DNA of 64,000 nucleotides, taken from the NCBI GenBank assembly GCA_964470965.1, contig CAYYIS010000017.1:1-64000 (forward strand), in the 5' to 3' direction. Positions 53,813 to 62,183 of the stretch are shown here, piece after piece. The stretch comes from CAYYIS01 sp964470965 (GTDB lineage: Bacteria > JAAXHH01 > JABIQT01). Below the pieces are notes generated by a model, which ran no database searches, was not told the origin of the DNA, and saw only the letters and a program-made list of their open reading frames with translations. Each line of letters begins with the position of its first letter. Position 1 is the first letter of the stretch. Position numbers and translations under genes: made by a program.

Positions 53813-54718
53813 ATGCGAATATCACCATATCTCTGCATCGGATTCGGAGTCGTCTGCATGTCATGGGCGGCCATATTAATTCGGCTTGCAGACGCCCCGC
53901 CACTGGTAGTAGCAGGATATCGTCTGTCGATGGCGGTCGTGATCCTTTTACCGTTCGCATTCCTGAGATCACGCGAGGAGTTAAAAACCCTTGATGGCAG
54001 AACCTGGGGATGGGCCGTTCTGTCCGGGATCTTTCTGTCAATACATTTTGCGGGTTGGGTCTCGTCCCTGTCCTATACGTCGGTGTCGAGCTCTGTTGTA
54101 ATCGTTACGACCTATCCCATTTTCGTCGGTATAATCTCTCACGTGTTTCTCCGGGAAAAAGTCACAACTTCAATGATGGCTGGCATCCTGGTCGCTTTTT
54201 CAGGTGGCACCGTTATCGGATACGGAGACTTCTCCACCGGTGGTAATGCCCTGTTTGGAGACGGACTGGCGCTTTTGGGCTCGATCTCCGGTGCAGGTTA
54301 TTTTTTAATCGGACGACGATTGAGAGCGCATGTAACACTCCTTTCGTACATTACAGTGGTGTATACGACTGCCGCGATTGTGCTGTTAATCCTTGCATTT
54401 GGCACCGGCAATTTCATGAGCGGGTATTCATGGACTACCTATGCATTCATTCTTTTACTCGCCGTCGGGCCCCAGCTGCTGGGGCACTCATCGCTTAACT
54501 GGGCTTTAAAATACCTGTCCGCGGTTTTTGTCAGCATCAGCACCCTCGCTGAACCGGTGGTCTCTACAGTGCTTGCTGCCTTAATACTGGGTGAGGGGAT
54601 CACCACCGGAAAAATTGCTGGAAGCTTGCTGGTCCTCAGCGGTATATTTTTGGTGATGGGACAGGAGCGCTGGACCAGGGCCAACAATAACCCCCGGAGT
54701 TCCCACAATGAGCAATAA
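53813..54718 (+). CDS. EamA-family (DMT) metabolite transporter
   Basis: 301 residues from ATG 53813; the open frame extends to 53711, but that upstream part covers the sbcD promoter and does not resemble the family. Ten membrane segments in two EamA repeats: about 5-135 (IGFGVVCMSWAAILIRL, VSSSVVIVTTYPIFVGIISHVFL) and 150-290 (AEPVVSTVLAALILGEGI). DMT carriers export or import small metabolites such as amino acids or sugar derivatives. It overlaps the next gene by 11 bases, so it shares an operon with the 2-hydroxyacid dehydrogenase and iolDE. Confidence 0.9.
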   Translation: MRISPYLCIGFGVVCMSWAAILIRLADAPPLVVAGYRLSMAVVILLPFAFLRSREELKTLDGRTWGWAVLSGIFLSIHFAGWVSSLSYTSVSSSVVIVTTYPIFVGIISHVFLREKVTTSMMAGILVAFSGGTVIGYGDFSTGGNALFGDGLALLGSISGAGYFLIGRRLRAHVTLLSYITVVYTTAAIVLLILAFGTGNFMSGYSWTTYAFILLLAVGPQLLGHSSLNWALKYLSAVFVSISTLAEPVVSTVLAALILGEGITTGKIAGSLLVLSGIFLVMGQERWTRANNNPRSSHNEQ

Positions 54719-55730
54719 ACGGAATACGTCTCACTTTCGTGTGGCGATTGTCTCTCACGACTCAGAGGATGTCCCGTCCTGGGTGATTGAACAGGTGGAA
54801 GAGGCTGGGGTCGAAATTAGCTGCAAGGCATGCCGTACCAAGGAAGATCTGGCTGAGGCCGGAGGACACGCAGACGTAGTGTGGGTATTCGGCGGGTGGG
54901 ATATATTGAGTGGGGAGCATGTCGGGTACCTTGATGTGCTCCGGGCATGTGGCGCTGTTATCAGGTCGGGCAGCGGGACCGACAATGTTGCAGTGGAGCA
55001 AGCCACCAAACGCGGTATTCTGGTATGCAATACGCCGGATGCCACGGCGGAAGAGGTCTCGGATCACGCCATAGGTTTATACTTTGCTCTCATACGCCGA
55101 ATCGGTACGCAAAACAGGCTGATGAGGGATGGCATATGGGATCTCACCCGTGGGCACCCATATCAGCGGGTGACCGGTCGGACACTCGGAGTTATTGGTT
55201 TTGGCCATATCGCACGCTGTCTCGTACGGAAAATGAGCGGATTTGATCAAACTATTTGTGTGTATGATCCCTATGTTCAAGATCAGGTAATCGAAGACCT
55301 CGGAGCGAAAACGGCATCGCTGGATGAAATGCTCATGAATTCCGACTGGGTAAGTGTACATTGCCCCCTATTACCCCAAACCCGAAATCTCATTGGGGAA
55401 CGTGAACTGCGGCTCATGAAGAACCACGCCTTTCTCATCAACACGGCAAGGGGTCCGATAGTCGACGAGGCCGCACTCATCACCGCTTTACAGGAAGGTT
55501 GGATTTCGGGGGCCGGACTCGATGTTTTTGAACAGGAACCCATTCCACCCGACCATCCGATTTTAGGTCTCGACAATGTTGTTCTGACGCCACATATTGC
55601 AGGTTATTCGGATCAGACACATCATAATTTCTGGTCCCTGTCAGTTGAAATGGTCATCGATATGTCAAACGGCCGCTGGCCGCGGTCGTGTGTGAATCCG
55701 GAGGTTAAACCCAGATGGCCCTTAAACTAA
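54708..55730 (+). CDS. D-isomer-specific 2-hydroxyacid dehydrogenase
   Basis: 340 residues, second paralogue in the window. NAD motif LGVIGFGHIARCLVRK, Arg in INTARGPIVDE, Glu in DVFEQEP and His in LTPHIAGYSD complete the catalytic set. GGAG precedes the ATG, which overlaps the EamA gene by 11 bases; iolD follows after 19 bp. In an iolD-iolE context it may act on an inositol-derived keto acid, though canonical inositol dehydrogenase (iolG) is of another family and is absent here. Confidence 0.92.
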   Translation: MSNKRNTSHFRVAIVSHDSEDVPSWVIEQVEEAGVEISCKACRTKEDLAEAGGHADVVWVFGGWDILSGEHVGYLDVLRACGAVIRSGSGTDNVAVEQATKRGILVCNTPDATAEEVSDHAIGLYFALIRRIGTQNRLMRDGIWDLTRGHPYQRVTGRTLGVIGFGHIARCLVRKMSGFDQTICVYDPYVQDQVIEDLGAKTASLDEMLMNSDWVSVHCPLLPQTRNLIGERELRLMKNHAFLINTARGPIVDEAALITALQEGWISGAGLDVFEQEPIPPDHPILGLDNVVLTPHIAGYSDQTHHNFWSLSVEMVIDMSNGRWPRSCVNPEVKPRWPLN

Positions 55731-55749
55731 GTCTTCAAAGGAGAGCCCC

Positions 55750-57639
55750 ATGCCTTCCAGCCAGGAACAGATCCGCTTAACAATGGCACAGGCGATCGTA
55801 AAATATCTGTCCGTACAGTTCAGTGAACGCGATGGTAATGAACGCCGTTTTATACCCGCTATGTTCGGCATTTTTGGTCATGGTAATGTTGCCGGGCTGG
55901 GCCAGGCGCTTTTTGAATATGGTGAAGACTTACCATACTTCCAACCCTGTAATGAGCAGTCGATGGTTCATACTGCGTCCGGGTACGCAAAAGCCAGTTG
56001 CAGGCTGTCAACTATCGCCTGCACGTCTTCGATCGGACCGGGGGCCACGAATATGATAAGCGGTGCAGCCACCGCGACCATCAATCGCCTGCCCGTGTTG
56101 CTTTTCCCTTCCGATTATTATGCGACCCGGCACCAAGGGCCGGTGCTTCAAGAGCTGGAACACCCTGTCTCAGCGGATGTCAGCGTGAATGATTGCTTTC
56201 GGCCCGTGAGCCGTTTCTTCGACCGGATCTCCCGGCCTGAACAGTTGTTGACGGCATTACCTGAAGCCATGCGTGTACTCACCGATCCGGCTGAGACCGG
56301 TGCCGTGACCATTGCCGTCCCTCAGGATGTTCAAGCCCATGCCTGCGACTACCCGGTCCATCTGTTTGAAAAACGTATTTGGCGAATCGAACGTCGTCCC
56401 CCTACCGAAGAAAGAGTCAAGGAAGCCATTGGCATGCTCAGATCTGCGAAAAGGCCGTTAATTATCGCCGGTGGCGGAATCCATTATTCAGAAGCTTGGA
56501 TCGAGCTTCAAGCCTTTGCCGGTCAGTGCGGCATTCCGGTAGGTGAGACGTTCGGTGGAAAAGGGGCCATTAAGCAGTCATCGGATATGGGTCTCGGAGG
56601 GGTTGGTGTGACGGGCACCCCGGCTGCGGCTAAACTGGCCGCTGAGGCTGACCTGATCTTAGCTGTAGGTACACGGCTTACCGATTTTTCGACCGGGTCA
56701 CAGGGAGCTTTCGCCAACCCCGATGTCAAGTTTATCTGTGTCAACGTCAATGGCCACGATGCGTACAAGCAGGGGGCATTGCCTATAGTGGCCGATGCCA
56801 GAGAGGCACTGAAGGCCTTGACGGCGGGAGCCCTTAAGGCGGCTATCGGCCCTGACGAATCTTATGTAGAGGAGATTAAAACGGCTAAGGCGGCCTGGGA
56901 GAAAACCGTGGCCGATGAAATTTATGTCGATCATCCAGGTGAGTCTGTGAACCCCGCCCGCCTGGTTCAAATCCTCAATGAAGAGGCTGGAGCAGAAGAT
57001 TGTGTCGTCGCCGCGGCCGGGAGTCCTCCGGGGGACCTGCACAGGTTGTGGAACGTAACGGCGGGGGCATCGTGTTACCTTGAATTTGGGTATTCCTGTA
57101 TGGGGTGGGAAATCCCTGCCGCCCTGGGTATTCGAATGTCGGGTAAACACGACGAAGTTTTTGTATACATCGGCGATGGTACTTATTTGATGAATCCTAC
57201 GGAGCTGATGACCGCCATGCAGGAAGGATTAAAAGTCACCATCGTGATTTCCGAGAACCACGGTTATCAGATTATATGGTCATTACAGATGGCACGTGCC
57301 GGACGGGAGTTTGGTAATGAATTTCGTGCCAGGGACGAAGGCGCCAACAAACTTGAGGGAGAGTATCTACCAATCGACTTCGCAAAGAACGCGGAGAGCT
57401 TCGGTGCACGCACCTGGCATGTTAACACCCCGGAAGGTTTGCGGGCGGCTTTGAAGCAGGCCCGGGAAGAACCCCGGGCCTGTGTCATAGTTTGCGAAAC
57501 CGAGAAACACCGGTTCCTTCCTCCGTCCGGAGTATGGTGGGATATCGCCTCGGCTGAGGCCAGCAACGATCCGATGACAAGGAAATTACGGGAAGGCTGG
57601 GAAGCGGAACGAAGAACGCTGCAGCGGTTTCATTATTAA
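55750..57639 (+). CDS. iolD: IolD-like trihydroxycyclohexane-1,2-dione hydrolase (ThDP enzyme)
   Basis: 629 residues with the three domains of ThDP-dependent enzymes. The pyrimidine-activating Glu is E69 (PCNEQSMVHTASGYAK) and the ThDP/Mg motif is GDGTYLMNP (G475-D476-G477). GIFGHGNVAGLGQALFE near the N-terminus and FEYSCMGWEIP-like FGYSCMGWEIPAALG are specific to IolD among relatives of acetolactate synthase. IolD opens the ring of the diketo-inositol in myo-inositol breakdown. A strong AAGGAGAG site precedes the ATG. Followed 16 bp later by iolE. Confidence 0.92.
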   Translation: MPSSQEQIRLTMAQAIVKYLSVQFSERDGNERRFIPAMFGIFGHGNVAGLGQALFEYGEDLPYFQPCNEQSMVHTASGYAKASCRLSTIACTSSIGPGATNMISGAATATINRLPVLLFPSDYYATRHQGPVLQELEHPVSADVSVNDCFRPVSRFFDRISRPEQLLTALPEAMRVLTDPAETGAVTIAVPQDVQAHACDYPVHLFEKRIWRIERRPPTEERVKEAIGMLRSAKRPLIIAGGGIHYSEAWIELQAFAGQCGIPVGETFGGKGAIKQSSDMGLGGVGVTGTPAAAKLAAEADLILAVGTRLTDFSTGSQGAFANPDVKFICVNVNGHDAYKQGALPIVADAREALKALTAGALKAAIGPDESYVEEIKTAKAAWEKTVADEIYVDHPGESVNPARLVQILNEEAGAEDCVVAAAGSPPGDLHRLWNVTAGASCYLEFGYSCMGWEIPAALGIRMSGKHDEVFVYIGDGTYLMNPTELMTAMQEGLKVTIVISENHGYQIIWSLQMARAGREFGNEFRARDEGANKLEGEYLPIDFAKNAESFGARTWHVNTPEGLRAALKQAREEPRACVIVCETEKHRFLPPSGVWWDIASAEASNDPMTRKLREGWEAERRTLQRFHY

Positions 57640-57655
57640 ACGTGGAGACATGGAC

Positions 57656-58546
57656 ATGAACATACGTATCGGCAGCGCTCCGGACTCCTGGGGAGTGTGG
57701 TTCCCTGAAGATTCTTTGCAGACTCCCTGGCCGCGATTCATGGATGAAATCTCTGCCGCAGGATATAAATGGACGGAACTTGGCCCCTATGGCTATCTAC
57801 CCACTGAAATTGAGATTATTGAAGCGGAATTGGCGAAGCGGGATTTAAAGGTCTGCGCCGGTTTTGCCATGGGAAACCTCGAGGAACCTGAGTTATGGCG
57901 GGAACTGGAATCCCAGGTTATCGGTGCGGGGAAAATCCTGGAGGCGCTGAATGCGGAATACCTCGTGGTGATAGATGGAACATACTCCAATCTTTTCACC
58001 GGCGAACAGGTTGAACCCAAAGCATTGGATCATGACCATTGGCAACATTTGATCGCGACCACCCACAAGATAGCCGACATCGTATCAGACCGTTTTAATC
58101 TCAAGCTGGTTTTCCATCCACACGCAGAAACGCATGTGGAATTTGAAGACCAGATCGAGCAGTTTCTGGACGATACGGATCCGTCTCGGGTCTCCCTCTG
58201 TTTCGATGTCGGACACCACGCCTACAGGGGCGGAGATCCGGTCGCGTTTATGAGAAAACACCATGCCAGAATACCCTACCTTCACATAAAGAGCGTGGAT
58301 CCCGAAATGCAGAAAAAAGTGGAAAATGAAAACATACCTTTTGCTACGGCAGTATCCATGAATATGTTCTGTGAACCCTCGGTCGGCGCGGTAGATTTCC
58401 AGGCATTGAATGATTTATTGACTGAACTGGATTTTGAGGGTTTTGCTATTGTCGAACAGGACATGTATCCCGTGTCGTTCGATCGGCCGCTGCCAATTGC
58501 GAAAAGAACGCTCGAATATCTCAAGGCAATCGGCTTGGGTCACTGA
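57656..58546 (+). CDS. iolE: IolE-like inosose dehydratase / xylose-isomerase-like TIM barrel
   Basis: 296 residues from ATG 57656, preferred over the ATG at 57650 because GGAG lies 8 bases before it and only 2 before the other. RIGSAPDSWGVWFPED at the N-terminus and WTELGPYGYLPTE are IolE signatures. H and E metal ligands lie in LVFHPHAETHVE, FDVGHH and the late EQDMYPV. IolE dehydrates scyllo-inosose to the diketone used by IolD, one step before it in the pathway. It converges on tag with a 26-bp overlap. Confidence 0.9.
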   Translation: MNIRIGSAPDSWGVWFPEDSLQTPWPRFMDEISAAGYKWTELGPYGYLPTEIEIIEAELAKRDLKVCAGFAMGNLEEPELWRELESQVIGAGKILEALNAEYLVVIDGTYSNLFTGEQVEPKALDHDHWQHLIATTHKIADIVSDRFNLKLVFHPHAETHVEFEDQIEQFLDDTDPSRVSLCFDVGHHAYRGGDPVAFMRKHHARIPYLHIKSVDPEMQKKVENENIPFATAVSMNMFCEPSVGAVDFQALNDLLTELDFEGFAIVEQDMYPVSFDRPLPIAKRTLEYLKAIGLGH

Positions 58547-59072
58547 CTCGCTCTTCAACATGCTGCTTTCGATCCAGCCAGCATCCGGTTTCATGAATGA
58601 TCGGCAGATACCCCGTGCTCGTCAGAAACTCGTTGACGATTTCCGGTCCCATGAATCGAAATGTATTCCGAAACAGGCCTACCCATTCGTCCAGCGAACC
58701 GCACGACTGAACATCAAGCCATGACCTGAACGAACCGTTTTCGTCTCGCAATTGTTGTATGACCCCGGCGTTGTGAATAGCCGCGTCGATCTTCATGCGA
58801 TTCCTTATGACAGCTGCATCCTGGAGCAGGCGTTCTCGGTCCCTGTCCTTATAGGCTGCCACCTTGTCCACGTCAAAACCTTGGAACGCCTTACGGAATC
58901 CTTCCCGCTTTTTAAGAATCGTCAGCCAGCTCAACCCGGCCTGGTTAATCTCGAGCACGAGTCGCTCGAATAAATCGTTATCGTGATATAGCGGATACCC
59001 GTATTCTTCATCATGGTATATCGTCAATAACGGATGCGCGGAAGCCCAGGCACATCGCCTTCGGTCAGTCAT
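58521..59072 (-). CDS. tag: DNA-3-methyladenine glycosylase I
   Basis: 183 residues. Zinc-snap ligands C7 (RRCAWA), H20 (IYHDEEYG), H160 and C164 (IIHETGCW) are intact. FERLVLEINQAGLSWLTILKKREGFRKAFQGFD is a nearly diagnostic block, including the base-recognition Glu and Trp region. Tag removes N3-methyladenine from alkylated DNA. An AAGG site precedes the ATG, 9 bp after the histidine phosphatase gene. The 3' end overlaps the end of iolE on the other strand. Confidence 0.94.
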   Translation of the reverse strand: MTDRRRCAWASAHPLLTIYHDEEYGYPLYHDNDLFERLVLEINQAGLSWLTILKKREGFRKAFQGFDVDKVAAYKDRDRERLLQDAAVIRNRMKIDAAIHNAGVIQQLRDENGSFRSWLDVQSCGSLDEWVGLFRNTFRFMGPEIVNEFLTSTGYLPIIHETGCWLDRKQHVEERVSDPSRLP

Positions 59073-59081
59073 GATTATGCC

Positions 59082-59780
59082 TTAAGTTCGTATTCCACAG
59101 CGTAGATGCGTAATATCCATGCCGGTAATCAGGTCTTCCGGAATGTGTCTTACACAATTGTGAAGTCCCAGTTTCGCACGCTTCTCCTTGATTGTAAACC
59201 GGGTCACGCCGGTGTTGGCGATCTCTTCAAGTCTATCGTGTCCGTCAAAACTAAAGCCCATAACGGCACTTATCATCAACCGCATGAACATACCGTGGGA
59301 AATGAGTACGGTACAAAGGCCGGTATCAGCGATACTTCCATGTATCTGATCCGCTACTCGATCCGCCCTTTGAGCAGCCAAGTCCTTCGATTCGAGAGGC
59401 TTGCTTTTCCACCATCCGGACTCATCGATCTCGTCCGGAAGAATCATCGCGGGGTATTCTGCGAGGATCCCCGATCTTGACATGCCCGGACAACCTTCGT
59501 AAGCGCCCGCTTCATGACCGCTCACAACACCGCCGACTTCATGTATGTCAATCCATGCTTCGGGGACGACATCTGTTTCTGCGAGGTAAGGAGCGATCGT
59601 CTCCAGCGTTCTTCTGAACGGACTAACGAGAATCCGTTCGGGTTTGATGTGACGTAGCCTGCCTGCCAGACATTCGGCCTGCTGAGATCCCGTAGGACTT
59701 AGGGGCGGATCTTCGACGCGGGATTCAAGAGGCCCTGCGTTATTGGCTGATTCTGCGTGTCGGACGATATAAAGTTCCAT
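59082..59780 (-). CDS. histidine phosphatase (phosphoglycerate-mutase-like) family protein
   Basis: 232 residues beginning MELYIVR7H8AES, the catalytic RHx motif, with the second His in LISHGMFMRLM and an Arg in ILVSPFRRTLET. DIHEVGGVVSGHEAGAYEG is a longer variant of the acid loop. Members dephosphorylate small molecules or act as mutases; the substrate is unknown. It lies between the APC permease (83-bp gap) and tag (9-bp gap) on the same strand. Confidence 0.9.
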   Translation of the reverse strand: MELYIVRHAESANNAGPLESRVEDPPLSPTGSQQAECLAGRLRHIKPERILVSPFRRTLETIAPYLAETDVVPEAWIDIHEVGGVVSGHEAGAYEGCPGMSRSGILAEYPAMILPDEIDESGWWKSKPLESKDLAAQRADRVADQIHGSIADTGLCTVLISHGMFMRLMISAVMGFSFDGHDRLEEIANTGVTRFTIKEKRAKLGLHNCVRHIPEDLITGMDITHLRCGIRT

Positions 59781-59863
59781 GGCTCGTTAGAGGGACGAAC
59801 GAGGCGGGGTGAAAGGTCCCTTCCCGCTCCCTCAGAATTTAACTCCTTTCTTGAAAGATAGAC

Positions 59864-61192
59864 TCAGGCTGATCGTTTCATCCAATAATATAGTGGGATA
59901 CCTGCCATCAGGAGCATCCCCCCCAATACAATAGACTCCAAACCGGTGCCGTAAATAATCCATATGACAAATATCAGGCCAATGACCGAGATAGCCGGCG
60001 TGAGTCCTGCGCGGCGCGGGGGAAACGCTGAAGGATCCCGTTTGGACATCACGTATTCGCCATATGTCGTAGTAACATGAGGTATAAGCGTCATCAGGAC
60101 CGATAGAAGGACTATAAATTCAAAAGTATCGAGCAAAGTGCGGGAAAGTCTCAGGGCCACAAGCAGGCTGGCTATTACACCGGCGATTATCAGGCTAACG
60201 TACGGTGTGTGGTATTTCCGGTGAATTTGCGCCAGGGCCGTGGGGAAAAGCCCGTCTGCAGCCACCCCAAGCGGTATCCGCCCTGAGAGCAATATCCATC
60301 CATTCAACGTGCCGATCCCTGATACCAGTGCCCCTACGGCCATGAGCGTACCACCCCAGGATCCGAGAACCCTGGCAGCCGCCAGGGCAACGGGGCTGGA
60401 AGACTGTGCAATTTCATCGTTAGACAGAATACCCATGACACTGATACTGATCAGTAGGTACACGACGGTCGTTATACCGAATCCTATCAAGGTACTTTTT
60501 CGGATGGAATTCGGATTATCAACCTCTTCCGCAGGTACTGTGGCGGATTCAAGGCCGGCGAAGGCCCAAACGGTTAATGCGGCACCCGCGGATATCGCAG
60601 CAATGATAGATCCCGTGTCCGGGCTGTGCGGCGCAAAGGGTGTGAAATTTCCCGGCTCAAAATACCATATGGCCACCACGCTGAATGTTAACAAAGGTAT
60701 TAACTTGGCGGCCGTTGCGACGACCGTAACGGCCGCTCCTTGCTTTATACCGGTGATATTGATGCCTACCAGTACCCAGATGAGAAAGAGGCACATTACA
60801 ACTTGCAGGGCGGGACTGTTTTCGAGTGTTTCATTAAAAACACTGAGGTAACCTACCGTGGCGATTACGATCGCCGCATTGCCTATTATGACACTAAGCC
60901 AGTAACTGAATGCGATCTCAAATCCAACAAAATCGCCGAAGGCCCTTCGCGCATAGACGGAGGGGCCCCCGCTCTTGGGATAGGCGCTGCCCATATCAGC
61001 ATAAATGACGGCGAGGAAGAAATAGCCGACTGCGGTGAGAATCCAGGATACGATGGATAGCGGACCGGCCTCATTCGCAAGTGAGGCCGGCAGGGTATAG
61101 ATCCCGGTACCTACCATGTTCCCGACAATCAGAGCCACGGCGGAAATCATGCCCATGCCTTTTATCAGGGTGCGACCGTTCGTCTGATTCAT
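59864..61192 (-). CDS. APC-superfamily amino-acid permease
   Basis: 442 residues from ATG 61192, chosen for the GGAG site 6 bases upstream; the open frame extends 15 codons further. About twelve membrane helices. The TM1 motif VALIVGNMVGTGIYTLPASLA, with G-[MS]-G-like unwound segment, and WAFAGLESATVPAEEVDNPN in the TM6 region, are typical of arginine/agmatine-type or APA exchangers. It begins 16 bp after an arginine-deiminase-fold gene, so it may import the enzyme's guanidino substrate or exchange the product. Substrate inferred only from that context. Confidence 0.92.
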   Translation of the reverse strand: MNQTNGRTLIKGMGMISAVALIVGNMVGTGIYTLPASLANEAGPLSIVSWILTAVGYFFLAVIYADMGSAYPKSGGPSVYARRAFGDFVGFEIAFSYWLSVIIGNAAIVIATVGYLSVFNETLENSPALQVVMCLFLIWVLVGINITGIKQGAAVTVVATAAKLIPLLTFSVVAIWYFEPGNFTPFAPHSPDTGSIIAAISAGAALTVWAFAGLESATVPAEEVDNPNSIRKSTLIGFGITTVVYLLISISVMGILSNDEIAQSSSPVALAAARVLGSWGGTLMAVGALVSGIGTLNGWILLSGRIPLGVAADGLFPTALAQIHRKYHTPYVSLIIAGVIASLLVALRLSRTLLDTFEFIVLLSVLMTLIPHVTTTYGEYVMSKRDPSAFPPRRAGLTPAISVIGLIFVIWIIYGTGLESIVLGGMLLMAGIPLYYWMKRSA

Positions 61193-61208
61193 CGGGATCT
61201 CCGTGTTG

Positions 61209-62174
61209 TCATGCCAGCAGTGGCGGATCGGATTCACGACGTTTCAGGAATGCGGTCATACAGTGGATCGCACCCCAGCCCTTGCGTAGCTCTGATACAT
61301 CGACAGGAATGACTTCTACGTCGTGTTTCTCGAGTAATTTAATTGTTTCAGGCACATCATGGGGGATTACTATTTTACGAGGTGCGAGCGCAACGAAGTT
61401 TAAGGCGAGGCAGTTCCGTAACTCATCGATTGAAGGTACTTCGAGGATTTCGATACCTTTCCTGTTTAATGGCTGCCAAACGTCGTAAGGCGTCTGCCAT
61501 GGAAACATAATCGCAAGATCGTGGTCCAGCATGTTGAATAGGCCATCCACATGAGCGTGACCGTATGGGATAGGGAATCGGACAAATTCCTTTACTCCGA
61601 TCGACCGCAATGTCTCCTCCACCTGCCTAGCACCCTCGGCGTTCGCCCGTACGCCCGTCCCTATGACAACAGTCTCGCGGTCTACCCACATGGCACATGC
61701 TCCCTCGAAGACACCCGCCCCGTGGATCGTTTTGACGACAGGCACTCCCAGTTTACCCAGTGACTCGGCTACATAGCGCTCTTCACCCCGCCTTGCGGCG
61801 ATTGCATGCCTGGCAAGAATGGCGCCCTCCGGAGTCATGAACACCGAATCGCGCATGAACAAACCGTTGGGGCGGTCCCCGCGCATGTTCTCTACGTAAT
61901 GTACATCAATGCCGTGCTCCCGATATATATCAGTGAGCCGGTCGTGCTGCTCCCGGGCTTTAACCGGATCCATCAAGTCGAGCCATCTCCAGGGATGCGG
62001 ATCATCCATTTTTTCGATTTCAAGCCCCGGTCGGCGCATCAGAACCGCTTGCAGCGGGCTCACCTCGGATGAGACACCCCAGTTTCCCCAGTAATCAGCC
62101 ATTTCGAATTCCATGACCGTCTCCTGGGCAAACCATTCTTCTTTGCTTTCACTGTATGTCTGGTCTTTTGCCAT
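61209..62174 (-). CDS. arginine-deiminase-fold (guanidine-modifying) hydrolase
   Basis: 321 residues of the amidinotransferase/dimethylarginine-dimethylaminohydrolase superfamily. Catalytic Cys305 (WGAIHCMTAFLKR), His208 (HAHVDGLFN), Glu157 (FEGACAMW) and Asp109 (FMRDSVF) form the expected set. Such enzymes hydrolyse arginine or methylated arginines, or transfer amidino groups. The C-terminal DPPLLA is short. It lies 9 bp after the M16 peptidase and 16 bp before the APC permease, suggesting use of guanidino compounds from proteins. Arginine versus methylarginine cannot be decided here. Confidence 0.9.
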   Translation of the reverse strand: MAKDQTYSESKEEWFAQETVMEFEMADYWGNWGVSSEVSPLQAVLMRRPGLEIEKMDDPHPWRWLDLMDPVKAREQHDRLTDIYREHGIDVHYVENMRGDRPNGLFMRDSVFMTPEGAILARHAIAARRGEERYVAESLGKLGVPVVKTIHGAGVFEGACAMWVDRETVVIGTGVRANAEGARQVEETLRSIGVKEFVRFPIPYGHAHVDGLFNMLDHDLAIMFPWQTPYDVWQPLNRKGIEILEVPSIDELRNCLALNFVALAPRKIVIPHDVPETIKLLEKHDVEVIPVDVSELRKGWGAIHCMTAFLKRRESDPPLLA

Positions 62175-62183
62175 GATGTCCCG

